DNA of 64,000 nucleotides, taken from positions 19,712 through 83,711 of the forward strand of contig UQIG01000006.1 in the NCBI GenBank assembly GCA_900541135.1, written 5' to 3'. Origin of the DNA: an uncultured Collinsella sp. (lineage in GTDB: Bacteria; Actinomycetota; Coriobacteriia; Coriobacteriales; Coriobacteriaceae). The first letter of the stretch is position 1. Each line of letters starts with the position of its first letter. Below, piece by piece: positions 45,234 to 54,059 of the stretch. A program made the position numbers and the translations under genes. Under the pieces are notes generated by a model. That model was not told the DNA's origin, searched no databases, and saw nothing but the letters and a program-made list of their open reading frames with translations.

Positions 45234-46397
45234 ATGCCGGAAAATATTGAACAGCCGTTGCCGTCCACGTTTGAGGAGTTCAACGAGCAACGCAAGGCGG
45301 CGTTTATTCGCGTCAAGGATTACAAGCAGGCGGGTAATCGCCTGGTCGGCTTTTTGTGCAGCTATACGCCGCTCGAGATTATCGATGCCGCGGGCGCTGC
45401 AAGTGTGGCCTTGTGCGGCACATCCGACGAGGTGATTCCCGAGGCCGAGAAGGTGCTGCCGGCAAACCTCTGCCCGCTCATCAAGTCGACCTACGGTTTT
45501 GCCTACTCGCAAAAGTGCCCGTTTACGTACTTTAGCGACATGATCATCGGTGAGACCACCTGCGACGGCAAGAAGAAGATGTACGAACTGCTCAACGAGC
45601 TCAAGCGCACGTATATTCTGCATCTTCCGCAGGGTCGCGATCGCGCCTACGAGCGCGAGGGCTGGTACGAGGAGTGCCGTCTGCTCAAGGAGGAGCTCGA
45701 GGGCTTCTACGGCATCACGATTACCGATGACGATCTGCGCGCCGCCGTACGCCGTCGCAACCGTTTGCGTGCGGCCCAGCTCGAGATGTTTGCGCTGCAG
45801 GCCAACCAGCCGGCGGCCATGAGCGGCGTCGATCTGATGAGCACCATGTTTGCCGGTACGTTCAGCTTTGATATCGAGGCTTATACGCAGCAGCTGGAGC
45901 AAAAGGTCGTCAAGCTGCGCGAGGCCTACGACGCGGGCGAGCGCCCGGTTGCGGCGGATGCCAAGCGCATTCTGATCACCGGTTGCCCGGTGGGCGGCGT
46001 GATCAACAAGATGGGTCGCACCATCGAGTCCAACGGCGGCGTGGTCGTGTGCATGGACGACTGCTCGGGCGAGCGTACGGCGGCCATGATGATCGATCCG
46101 GAGGCTCCCGACATCCTGCGCGCCATCGCCGACCGCTATCTGGATATTAACTGCTCGGTCATGACGCCCAACGACGGTCGTATGGAAAACACGCTGGCTA
46201 TGTGCGAGAAGTATCATGTCGATGGCGTGGTAGAGAGCGTGCTACAGGCTTGCCACACCTTTAACGTGGAGAGCGCGCGCATACAGGAGGCCGTCGAGGG
46301 TGCGGGTATTCCGTATATGAAGATCGAGACCGACTACAGCAACGGTGACATGGGCCAGATCGAGACGCGCATCGCTGCCTTTATCGAAACCCTGTAG
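45234..46397 (+). CDS. HgdB-like double-cubane cluster protein, second copy (YjiM type)
   Basis: 387 aa from ATG 45234 (taggag site); the frame extends back into the previous gene but there is no start. Shares layout with the first copy: LCSYTPLEIIDAAG, ANLCPLIKSTYGF, KCPFTYFSDMIIGETTCDGK, MDDCSGERT. Its length and the adjacent 254-aa activator match the E. coli YjiM-YjiL pair. The substrate is unknown. Co-transcribed with the activator 50 bases downstream. Confidence 0.86.
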   Translation: MPENIEQPLPSTFEEFNEQRKAAFIRVKDYKQAGNRLVGFLCSYTPLEIIDAAGAASVALCGTSDEVIPEAEKVLPANLCPLIKSTYGFAYSQKCPFTYFSDMIIGETTCDGKKKMYELLNELKRTYILHLPQGRDRAYEREGWYEECRLLKEELEGFYGITITDDDLRAAVRRRNRLRAAQLEMFALQANQPAAMSGVDLMSTMFAGTFSFDIEAYTQQLEQKVVKLREAYDAGERPVAADAKRILITGCPVGGVINKMGRTIESNGGVVVCMDDCSGERTAAMMIDPEAPDILRAIADRYLDINCSVMTPNDGRMENTLAMCEKYHVDGVVESVLQACHTFNVESARIQEAVEGAGIPYMKIETDYSNGDMGQIETRIAAFIETL

Positions 46398-46447
46398 GAC
46401 GAATGCGGCAAAGAACCAGCCGCTTTGCCGCATAGAAGGAGGATGCC

Positions 46448-47212
46448 GTGGTTGGCATTGGTATCGACATAGGCTCGACGGCCGCGAAGGCTGCGGTGGT
46501 GGAGACGGACAGCGCCATTGCGTGGACCTGCGTCATGCCGACGGGGTATTCGTCGGTCGATGCGGCCGAGCGTCTACGCGGTGAGCTCGCCGCAGCCGGC
46601 TATGACGTGACGGGCGACGATGTTCGCGTGGTCGCGACTGGCTACGGCCGTGTTGCCGTGCCCTATGCGCACAAGGTCGTGACCGAGATTACCTGCCACG
46701 GCACTGGTGCCGTGCGCCTGTTTGGCGATCACGGCACGGTGATTGACGTGGGCGGCCAGGACACCAAGGTCATTCAGATCAAGGGCGGTCGCGTAGTCAA
46801 GTTTGCCATGAACGACAAGTGCGCCGCCGGCACGGGGCGCTTTTTGGAGATCATGGCCGACCGCCTAGGTATTTCCCAGCAGCAGATGGCCGACCTGGCG
46901 CGTTCCGGCGAGCCCACCAAGATCAGCAGCATGTGCACGGTGTTTGCCGAAAGCGAGGTCATCAGCCTGATCGGTCGCGGTGAGCCGCGCGAGAACATTG
47001 CGCGTGGCGTGATCGACAGCGTGGTCTCGCGCGTGGCGACCATGGCCGGGCAGGCAGCGGGCGCCCCGTACTACCTGACCGGCGGCCTGTGCGAGAACGC
47101 CTTCGTGGTGGAGCGGTTGGGCGAGCTGCTGGGGTCGCCGGTGACCACCTCGCCCCAGGCTCGCTTTGCCGGTGCCATCGGCGCGGCGATTCGCGCACAG
47201 GCGCTCAATTAA
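46448..47212 (+). CDS. ATP-dependent activator of the HgdB-type protein (HgdC/YjiL family)
   Basis: 254 aa from GTG 46448 (aaggagga site). ASKHA ATPase: IGIDIGSTAAKAAV phosphate 1 loop, IDVGGQDTK, and the two cluster cysteines Cys125 (NDKCAAGTGR) and Cys163 (SMCTVFAESE) that bind one [4Fe-4S] at the dimer interface. It uses ATP to drive low-potential electron transfer to its partner. One activator seems to serve two HgdB-like proteins here. Confidence 0.92.
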   Translation: MVGIGIDIGSTAAKAAVVETDSAIAWTCVMPTGYSSVDAAERLRGELAAAGYDVTGDDVRVVATGYGRVAVPYAHKVVTEITCHGTGAVRLFGDHGTVIDVGGQDTKVIQIKGGRVVKFAMNDKCAAGTGRFLEIMADRLGISQQQMADLARSGEPTKISSMCTVFAESEVISLIGRGEPRENIARGVIDSVVSRVATMAGQAAGAPYYLTGGLCENAFVVERLGELLGSPVTTSPQARFAGAIGAAIRAQALN

Positions 47213-47282
47213 TGCATCCGCCGCAGGCTCGCATTCATGCGTATACTGGGAGAAAATGATTGACCGATGAGAGGAGGTATCG

Positions 47283-48332
47283 ATGGCTGACGATCAGATT
47301 AAGCTCACGTCTATGACTGCCGCGAGCGGTTGAGCCGCTAAGTTGGCTCCTGGAGCCCTCGCCCAGGTCCTGGGCGATTTACCCAATGTGCATAACGACA
47401 ACTTGCTCGTGGGGTTCGATACCTCCGACGATGCGAGCGTCTTTCGCGTTGGCGATAACTTGGGTCTCGTGCAGTCCATCGACTTCTTCCCACCGATGGT
47501 CGACGACCCGTTTTTGTTTGGCCAGATCGCCGCGGCAAACTCGCTGTCGGACATCTACGCCATGGGCGGGCGGCCGAGCCATGCCATGAACTTGCTGTGC
47601 ATCCCGAGCTGTCTGGGCGTTGAGGTTGCCGGTCAGATTCTGGCGGGCGGCGCCGACAAGTGCGTCGAGGCGGGTTGCTCCATCGCGGGCGGTCACACCA
47701 TCAACGACGACGAGCCCAAGTACGGCCTGTCCGTGAGCGGGTTTGTCGCGCTCGACCGCATGCTCGCCAACAGCGGCGCGCGCGTGGGCGATGCGTTACT
47801 GCTGACCAAGGCGGTTGGCTCGGGCATCATCACCACGGCCATTAAGGGCGAGCTCATCGAGCAGGACGAGGCCGCAGCCATGTTTGACTCGACGCGCACC
47901 CTCAACGAGGCTCCGATTCGTCTGGCCGAGGGACTTGAGCTTCACGGCTGCACCGACATCACGGGCTTTGGCCTGATCGGGCATGCGTGCGAGATGGCCG
48001 AGGGCTCGGGCGTGCAGATTGAGCTTGCGTCGGGGGCGGTGCCGCTCTTTGACCAGGTGCTCGACATGGCGCGTTTGGGCATTATCCCCGCGGGCTCCTA
48101 CCGCAACCAGGACTTCTTTGGCCCGCGCGTGACGGCCGACGAGGACCTTGAGCCGGGCATGCTCGACGCGCTGTACGACCCGCAGACGTCTGGTGGCCTG
48201 CTTATCGCGGCACCTGCTGCCGATGTGGATGAGCTTGCGCGCCGTCTGCATGCCGAAGGACGTATTGCCGCCGTCGTCGGTCGCGTGTGCGAGTCGGTGC
48301 CAGGCGGTCCTGCCGTCCACGTTGTTCGCTAG
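47283..48332 (+). CDS. selD: Selenide, water dikinase SelD, itself a selenoprotein (Sec17)
   Basis: 349 aa from ATG 47283 (agaggagg site). The in-frame TGA at 47331-47333 is residue 17 in AASG-U-AAK, the active-site position occupied by Cys or Sec in SelD. After it come GALAQVL, VQSIDFFPPMVDDPF and GGHTINDDEPKYG, typical of SelD. A small GC hairpin starts 11 bases after the TGA (47345-47357), in the place of a bacterial SECIS. It makes selenophosphate from selenide and ATP. Conventional calling would start it after the TGA. Confidence 0.94.
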
Positions 48333-48392
48333 CCCGCACGTTTATGTAACTGTTTACCGTTCTCTAGAACGGTTCTTTCGAAAGGAAAAGCT

Positions 48393-49019
48393 ATGTCTAC
48401 CAAAATTGAAGTCAATGCCATGGGCGATGCCTGCCCGCTGCCCGTCGTCAAGACGCTCAAAGCCCTGAAGCAGCTCGATGGCGAGGGCGCCGTCGTGACC
48501 TCGGTCGATAATGAGACCGCCGTCAAGAACATTTCCAAGATGGCGCAGGAGAAAGGCTGCACGGCCTCGGTCGAGAAGGTTTCTGACGCCGAGTGGCACG
48601 TGACCGTGGCGACCTCTGGCGCCGTTGCCGTGGCCGATCCCGAGCAGGATGGCGCTGCCTTCTGTGATGCCAGCGCCGGCAAGGGCAAACTCGTCATTTC
48701 CGTCTACACCGATTGCATGGGCCGTGGCGACGACGAGCTGGGCCACAAGCTCATGAAGGCGTTTATCTTTGCCGTGACGCAGCAGGAGGAACTGCCCGCG
48801 ACCATGCTGTTCTACAACGGCGGTGCCAAGCTCACCGTCGAGGGCTCGCCGGTGCTCGATGACCTGAAGGGCCTGGCCGAGCAGGGCGTCGAGATTCTCA
48901 CCTGCGGTACCTGCCTCGACCACTATGGCATTAAAGACCAGCTTGCGGTGGGCGAGGTCACGAATATGTACGTGATCGTGGAGAAGATGGAGCAGGCCGT
49001 GCGCGTCGTGCGCCCGTAG
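48393..49019 (+). CDS. yedF: YedF family sulfurtransferase-like protein (TusA + DsrE-like)
   Basis: 208 aa. Residues 1-75 are a TusA/SirA-like domain with the active Cys in MGDACPLPVVK; the C-terminal half is DsrE-like with CGTCLDHYG near residue 172. This two-domain form is found beside selD in many anaerobes and is proposed to carry selenium or sulfur. Good gaaagga ribosome site. Confidence 0.9.
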   Translation: MSTKIEVNAMGDACPLPVVKTLKALKQLDGEGAVVTSVDNETAVKNISKMAQEKGCTASVEKVSDAEWHVTVATSGAVAVADPEQDGAAFCDASAGKGKLVISVYTDCMGRGDDELGHKLMKAFIFAVTQQEELPATMLFYNGGAKLTVEGSPVLDDLKGLAEQGVEILTCGTCLDHYGIKDQLAVGEVTNMYVIVEKMEQAVRVVRP

Positions 49020-49038
49020 CGTATTGGTTGGAGTTGCC

Positions 49039-49290
49039 ATGAGGGAGAAGCGCCCGGCGCTTGTCATCACGTTTCCCACCACGGCGGCCGCCATGGGCTG
49101 CGAGTCCCTGTGCATTGAGCGCGGCCTTCCCGGGCGAACGATTCCCGTGCCTGGGGAGGTCGCTGCCGGCTGCGGTCTGGCGTGGAAGGCGTTGCCTGCC
49201 GATGAGGAACTGCTGCGCGGCGAACTCGCCGAGGCGGGTGTTCCCACCGAGGGCTATACCGTGATTGATATGTGGGAGGTCGTGCGATGA
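49039..49290 (+). CDS. DUF3343 small protein (putative Se/S carrier)
   Basis: 83 aa from ATG 49039. The DUF3343 pattern is present: ALVITFPTTAAAMGCES with a Cys, then RTIPVPGEVAAGCGLAW with the second Cys. Its stop codon overlaps the ATG of the cysteine desulfurase (ATGA), so the two are translationally coupled. Role in selenium/sulfur transfer is an inference from neighbours. Confidence 0.85.
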   Translation: MREKRPALVITFPTTAAAMGCESLCIERGLPGRTIPVPGEVAAGCGLAWKALPADEELLRGELAEAGVPTEGYTVIDMWEVVR

Positions 49291-50426
49291 TCTATCTGGA
49301 TAACGCGGCGACGACCATGCACAAGCCGCAGACGGTCATCGATGCCGTGACGCAGGCGATGTGCTCGCTCGGCAATGCCGGGCGCGGCGCCACGTCGGGT
49401 GCCCTCGATGCCGCTCGTACGATTCACGTTTGCCGTGCCAAGCTCGCGCGCCTTTTGGGTTGCCCGAGGGCGGACCATGTGTGCTTTACGCCCAACTCCA
49501 CGGCGGCGCTCAACACTGCCATAAACGGCGTGGTGCGCCCCGGCGACCGTGTGGTCACAACGGTGCTCGAGCACAACTCCGTGCTGCGTCCGCTCAACCG
49601 CCTTGCGGCAGAGCAGGGTGTGACCGTTGAGCATGCGGGCTGCGATGCGAGCGGCGTGCTCGACTACGACGAGCTCGAGCGGTTGGTCACGCTGGGCACG
49701 CGTGCTGTGGTGGTGACGCACGCCTCCAATGTGACCGGCAACGCGGTCGACATTGCGCGCGTGGCGGCCATGGCTCATGCTGCCGGTGCGCTGGTGATCG
49801 TCGACGCCTCCCAGTCTGCCGGTACGGCGAAGATCGACATGCAGGCCATGGGGCTCGACGTCGTGTGCTTTACCGGCCACAAGGGATTGATGGGCCCGCA
49901 GGGCACCGGCGGTCTGGCCGTGGCGGAGGGTGTCGACGTGGCGCCCTGGGCCATGGGCGGCACGGGCGTGCACAGCTTCGATGCGCTGCAGCCGCTTGAG
50001 TGGCCCACGCGCCTTGAGGCGGGCACGCTCAACGGTCACGGCATCGCGGGCCTTTCTGCCGGTCTCGACTTTATCGAGGCCCAGGGTGGGGCCGAGGCGA
50101 TTGCGGCGCGTGAGCGCGCGCTTGCCGAGCGTTTCCTCGCCGGCGTGCGCGAGATTCCGGGGATTAAGCTCTATGGTGCCTTTGACCAGCCGATGCGCTC
50201 TGCGATTGCGTCGCTCAACGTGGGCGATATCGACTCTGCCGAGATCTCGGACGCGCTCATGCAAGGGTGGGGGATTGCGACGCGCCCCGGCGCCCATTGC
50301 GCTCCGCTCATGCACCGCGCGCTGGGGACCGAGCGCCAGGGTATCGTTCGCTTCTCGTTTGGGTATTTCAACACTACCGAAGAAGTTGACACGGCTATCG
50401 ATGCTCTATGCGATTTAGCCTGCTAA
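49287..50426 (+). CDS. Cysteine desulfurase / selenocysteine lyase-like (NifS family)
   Basis: 379 aa from ATG 49287. Class V aminotransferase fold: IYLDNAATT opening, PLP Lys199 in CFTGHKG, and Cys338 in RPGAHCAPLMH as the persulfide carrier. It releases sulfur or selenium from cysteine or selenocysteine. Placement after selD-yedF-DUF3343, with overlap to DUF3343, suggests it feeds selenium to SelD rather than general Fe-S assembly. Confidence 0.9.
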   Translation: MIYLDNAATTMHKPQTVIDAVTQAMCSLGNAGRGATSGALDAARTIHVCRAKLARLLGCPRADHVCFTPNSTAALNTAINGVVRPGDRVVTTVLEHNSVLRPLNRLAAEQGVTVEHAGCDASGVLDYDELERLVTLGTRAVVVTHASNVTGNAVDIARVAAMAHAAGALVIVDASQSAGTAKIDMQAMGLDVVCFTGHKGLMGPQGTGGLAVAEGVDVAPWAMGGTGVHSFDALQPLEWPTRLEAGTLNGHGIAGLSAGLDFIEAQGGAEAIAARERALAERFLAGVREIPGIKLYGAFDQPMRSAIASLNVGDIDSAEISDALMQGWGIATRPGAHCAPLMHRALGTERQGIVRFSFGYFNTTEEVDTAIDALCDLAC

Positions 50427-50449
50427 AGCTGCTAGACCGTTTATACTTG

Positions 50450-50481
50450 CGGGACGGGTGTTTTTGCCCGTCCCGTTTTTG
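50450..50481 (+). terminator. Terminator after the desulfurase
   Basis: 9-bp perfect stem cgggacggg / cccgtcccg followed by tttttg. Confidence 0.92.
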
Positions 50482-50503
50482 TTTCGACCCGAAAGGTGTG
50501 CAT

Positions 50504-51862
50504 ATGGCCTCATCCGCCCCGCGTGGTCTACGCTCCGATCATGTCGTTACCGTTGGCATCGCCCTGTTCTCGATGCTCTTCGGCGCCGGCAACCTCATTA
50601 TTCCGCCGCTGCTGGCGCTCCAGGCAGGTTCTGCCACGCCGGTCGCCATGCTCGGCTTTCTGATTGCCGCCATCGGTCTGCCCGTCATGGGATTTATCGC
50701 CGTCGCGCTCGCCGGCACGGCCCGCGAGCTGGCCGGGCGCGTGCATCCTAAGTTTGGTGAATTCTTCGTTGCGGCGGTCTACCTGGCCATCGGTCCGTGC
50801 CTGGCCATTCCGCGCACAAGCTCTACGGCGTTCGAGATGCTAGTGCCGCTGCTGCCCGAGGGCGTCTCGCTCGGCACGGCTCGCCTGGTGTTTGCCGTCG
50901 GCTTCTTTGTCGTCGCGTTTGTGCTTACGCTGCGCCCGGGGGTCATCACACGCGTACTCGGTCGCATTACGGGCCCCGCGCTCATCGCGCTCATCGTGCT
51001 GGTCGTGGGTGCTGCCGTGATCTCGCCGCTGGGACCGGCTGCTGCCCCGCAAGCTCCCTATGATGCCGGCGCTGCGGTTCAAGGCTTCTTGACCGGCTAC
51101 CAGACCATGGACCTGCTTGCGTCGCTCGCCTTCGGCATCATCATCGCCGAGACCATCCACGAGTTGGGTGTTACCGATGACAAACGCGTGGCCTTCGAGA
51201 TTTCGCGTTCCGGTGTGATCGCCGGCGTGCTCATGGCCATCATCTATTGCGGCTTGGCCCTTGCCGGTATGCAGCTCGGCACCGTGATGCCCGACGCCAC
51301 CAACGGCGCTGCAATCCTTGCTCGCTCGGCCTCCATGCACTTTGGCCTTGTCGGCACGGTTGTGGTATTTGCGATTTTCTTTCTCGCCTGCATGAACGTG
51401 TGCATCGGCCTCATCAGCTGCTGCTCGCGTTACTTCTGCGAGACGTATGTGGTCGAAGGGGGAGCGGAGGCCTCCGAGGAGGCCATGCGCCGTCCCTTTG
51501 CGATTCTCGCCTTTGTGTTCGCAGCGTTTTCGTGCGTGCTCTCCAATGTGGGCCTCGACGTGATTCTTATGTTCTCGGTGCCCATGCTCAACGCCTTGTA
51601 TCCCGTTGCCATCGTGCTGGTACTGATGGGCCTGGTGCACGGCTTTTGCGACGCTCATCCGCAGGTGTGGGTGTGGGTCGGCGGCGTTGTCGCGGTGCAG
51701 AGTGTGATCACCTCGGTCCGCGATGCGTTCTTTGCGGGCGCGTGGCTGCCGTTCGATGCACTGCCGCTTGCCGACATTGGAGCCGCGTGGGCGCCGGTTG
51801 CCGTGGTTGCCTTTGTGATCGGTCTGCTCCATAGTCGTTTTGTCGCACATTCGAGGAGCTAA
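50504..51862 (+). CDS. brnQ: Branched-chain amino acid transport protein BrnQ
   Basis: 452 aa from ATG 50504 (gaaaggtg site); the frame opens earlier but no start is supported. LIVCS family: GIALFSMLFGAGNLIIPPLL at the N-terminus, about 12 hydrophobic helices and the conserved IPRTSSTAFE loop. It is a sodium/proton symporter for Leu, Ile and Val. Single gene, followed by two tRNAs. Confidence 0.92.
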   Translation: MASSAPRGLRSDHVVTVGIALFSMLFGAGNLIIPPLLALQAGSATPVAMLGFLIAAIGLPVMGFIAVALAGTARELAGRVHPKFGEFFVAAVYLAIGPCLAIPRTSSTAFEMLVPLLPEGVSLGTARLVFAVGFFVVAFVLTLRPGVITRVLGRITGPALIALIVLVVGAAVISPLGPAAAPQAPYDAGAAVQGFLTGYQTMDLLASLAFGIIIAETIHELGVTDDKRVAFEISRSGVIAGVLMAIIYCGLALAGMQLGTVMPDATNGAAILARSASMHFGLVGTVVVFAIFFLACMNVCIGLISCCSRYFCETYVVEGGAEASEEAMRRPFAILAFVFAAFSCVLSNVGLDVILMFSVPMLNALYPVAIVLVLMGLVHGFCDAHPQVWVWVGGVVAVQSVITSVRDAFFAGAWLPFDALPLADIGAAWAPVAVVAFVIGLLHSRFVAHSRS

Positions 51863-51953
51863 GGCGTCAATGCTTGCACAGGCGGGGAGTCTCCCCTATA
51901 ATTTCCTTCGCTTTGGGACACGCAAGGTTTAGACCTTAGCTGCTCAACACCTT

Positions 51954-52030
51954 CGGGACGTGGCGCAGTTTGGTAGCGCGCCTGCTTTGGGAGCAGGATG
52001 TCGCAGGTTCAAATCCTGTCGTCCCGACCA
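51954..52030 (+). tRNA. tRNA-Pro (TGG)
   Basis: Acceptor cgggacg (51954-51960) pairs with cgtcccg (52020-52026); anticodon loop tttggga in cctgct-tttggga-... reads TGG; T-arm ggttcaaatcc intact; CCA is encoded at 52028-52030. Confidence 0.95.
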
Positions 52031-52036
52031 TATCTT

Positions 52037-52110
52037 GCGGGCGTAGTTCAATGGTAGAACCCCAGCCTTCCAAGCTGATGACGCGGGTTCGATTCCCGTC
52101 GCCCGCTCCA
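52037..52110 (+). tRNA. tRNA-Gly (TCC)
   Basis: Acceptor gcgggcg (52037-52043) pairs with cgcccgc (52100-52106); anticodon arm cagccttccaagctg reads TCC; T-arm gggttcgattccc; CCA encoded at 52108-52110. It lies six bases after tRNA-Pro and shares its transcript. Confidence 0.95.
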
Positions 52111-52121
52111 TAAGATAGACG

Positions 52122-52157
52122 AATGGCTCTGGTTCCTTTTGGGACCAGAGCCATTTT
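52122..52157 (+). terminator. Terminator of the tRNA operon
   Basis: 15-bp stem aatggctctggttcc / gggaccagagccatt (one G-T wobble) followed by ttt. Confidence 0.9.
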
Positions 52158-52189
52158 CATATACATGCCGGGACCCCACATCCCCTCCT

Positions 52190-52258
52190 AAGTTGCGGTG
52201 AAATAGTTCCTGGATTAGCCACAAAAGCTGTTATCCAGGAACTATTTCACCGCAACTT
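52190..52258. repeat. Dispersed ~68-bp palindrome, copy 4
   Basis: Arms aagttgcggtgaaata / tatttcaccgcaactt perfect; inner stem gttcctggat / atccaggaac continues the pairing. Downstream of the tRNAs. Confidence 0.93.
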
Positions 52259-52320
52259 ATTGAGGCCGAGCGGGCTGGGTCGATGATGGGTTCTGTTGTC
52301 GAGAAGATGAGGGCAGCCGG

Positions 52321-53328
52321 TCAGGAGTCTGTGTAGGGTTTTGTGGTTGGTATACCGTAGCCGCGCATCATGGAGCCGAACGCTTTGACATCGAGGGTGT
52401 CTGAGAGCTTGAAATGAATGACGTTGTGGCCCATGGCACGCAGGTTCGCGTCGCGCATGAGGGCAGCTCGATAGGTTTTTGCCGCAGTATGTTCCGGATT
52501 ATTTTGGGCATCGTCCTCAAACTTGCCTAGTCCATGCAGCTCAGCCAGCATCCAAGAGCCGTCTGGCATCTGCCAGCCGTAATCTGCCAAATAATAGCCG
52601 GCGTTTCCCGGTCGAGTGATTTCAACCTGAAGTTCGGGAGCGGCAACTCCCGCCAGAATCATTGCCGCCCGTGCCTCGGATTCTCCACCGTTATCCGATC
52701 TGCCATCCATGTGTTCAAAAACGTCAAATGCGCGCGCGATGCCGTGCAGTCCGCGGCAGTTCGCTTGTGCATATGCACGCAATTCTTCACGCTCGACACC
52801 GTACTCACGAGCCAACCCGTCGACATAGCCTAGTGCATATCGAAAAGCGCTCGTTCGGGCGATGTCGACCACCGTGCGATATGGATCCGTTAACGTAAAC
52901 GGGCCGAGCTGCCATACGTCGCCCGGCCGCCAGCGTCGGTATTCAACGAATTCGTACATATCGCGTCTGGTGGAACGCGGCAGCAGCACTTGCACCTTGT
53001 CGAGAAGCGAATATGCAGAACCGACGCCATAGAGCAGTGCCGCCGTTGCTCCACAAAACACGGCATCCGGTTCAACGACCGCAATAGCGGATGCCAATTG
53101 AAAGATGCGATCTTCGACGCCGAGGTCATTCCAATACGCGGGGTCAGCGTAGACATGGTTGTAGAGTCGAATAATCATCTCTTTTTGCATGAGCGCGTAG
53201 GCACAGCGTTCATCCCATTTTTTGGTAGCTACAAACAGATGCCCGCCATGATGGGCCTCGAATAACCGGAAGAATAGCTCTGCTTGCGATTTGGAACAGC
53301 GTTTATCATGACTCATTTTCGACCCCAT
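52321..53328 (-). CDS. AbiEi-like antitoxin-domain protein with endonuclease-like C-terminus
   Basis: 335 aa; start ATG 53328 or ATG 53316 (neither has a good ribosome site). N-terminal ~190 residues resemble type IV antitoxin AbiEi proteins (CGATAALLYGVG, LLPRSTRRDMY, TDPYRTVVDIAR). The C-terminal ~120 residues look like the DUF559/Vsr-type nuclease fold (GGESEARAAMILA, YYLADYGWQ, LAELHGLGKFE, RDANLRAMGHNVIHF). No AbiEii nucleotidyltransferase toxin is next to it. Lower GC than the neighbours, which suggests transfer. Confidence 0.7.
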   Translation of the reverse strand: MGSKMSHDKRCSKSQAELFFRLFEAHHGGHLFVATKKWDERCAYALMQKEMIIRLYNHVYADPAYWNDLGVEDRIFQLASAIAVVEPDAVFCGATAALLYGVGSAYSLLDKVQVLLPRSTRRDMYEFVEYRRWRPGDVWQLGPFTLTDPYRTVVDIARTSAFRYALGYVDGLAREYGVEREELRAYAQANCRGLHGIARAFDVFEHMDGRSDNGGESEARAAMILAGVAAPELQVEITRPGNAGYYLADYGWQMPDGSWMLAELHGLGKFEDDAQNNPEHTAAKTYRAALMRDANLRAMGHNVIHFKLSDTLDVKAFGSMMRGYGIPTTKPYTDS

Positions 53329-53500
53329 GGTCTCGAGGGGGAGTGAATGACACTACGCTATCCCATATTTGGTCCGCCAGACCTTGCCATGAACTGACCA
53401 AAAGCTTGACGGGGCAGGTCAGAGCCATGAGTCGGAGCCAAACATATCGGCAAACGGTTGATTAGTGCCCCTCGGCGGCACTAAAAACCACCCTTACAGA

Positions 53501-53567
53501 AAGTTGCGGTGAAATAGTTCCTGAAAAGCTCGAATAGCCTAAATCCAGGAACTATTTCACCGCAACT
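53501..53567. repeat. Dispersed ~68-bp palindrome, copy 5
   Basis: Arms aagttgcggtgaaata / tatttcaccgcaact with inner gttcctg / caggaac. It lies between the AbiEi-like gene start and the PIN gene stop (the remaining gap 53329-53582 has no gene). Confidence 0.92.
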
Positions 53568-53582
53568 CAGATGGGGATGGGG

Positions 53583-54059
53583 TTAGCTGCGGGGGCGGTG
53601 GCGGAGTTTGTCGATGGTGGAGTCGGTGCTTCGGCTGCGGGCTTCGGCGGCGCGGTCGCGGGCGTCGGCGGCGGTTTGGCGCTGGCGGCGGTAGTCGATC
53701 ATGCCTTGGATGATGGGCTTGCCAAAGCTCACGACATCATCGTTGTAGATGGCGGTTCGGGCTGCGAGGAGGCAGTCGGTAAAGTCCATATGGGTCTTGC
53801 CAAAGAGTTTGACGGCAAGGGCGACAACGGTGGGCTCGTCGACCATGACGTCATCGAGCAACCTCTTCATGGCCGCAGTAATCTCAACGCGGGGAACCTT
53901 ATAGACGTCGCGCAGTGTGACCACGACGCGCGTGATGATTTCGGGGTAGACGCGAGCGGTGCGCGTGGCGATGACCTTGGCGGCGCGCGGTGACAGAACC
54001 TCGTCGTCGTCAAGCAGGTAGCGCAGGATGACGGTCTCGTCGATGATGGTGCTACTCAT
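53583..54059 (-). CDS. PIN-domain toxin-like protein
   Basis: 158 aa. The first acidic residue of a PIN nuclease is in STIIDETVILRYLLDDDEVL and the later acidic cluster in HMDFTDCLLAAR. PIN toxins cleave RNA. The C-terminal ~35 residues are Arg/Ala rich and probably disordered. Its start overlaps the stop of the partner gene by eight bases, the usual arrangement of an antitoxin-toxin pair. Confidence 0.78.
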   Translation of the reverse strand: MSSTIIDETVILRYLLDDDEVLSPRAAKVIATRTARVYPEIITRVVVTLRDVYKVPRVEITAAMKRLLDDVMVDEPTVVALAVKLFGKTHMDFTDCLLAARTAIYNDDVVSFGKPIIQGMIDYRRQRQTAADARDRAAEARSRSTDSTIDKLRHRPRS

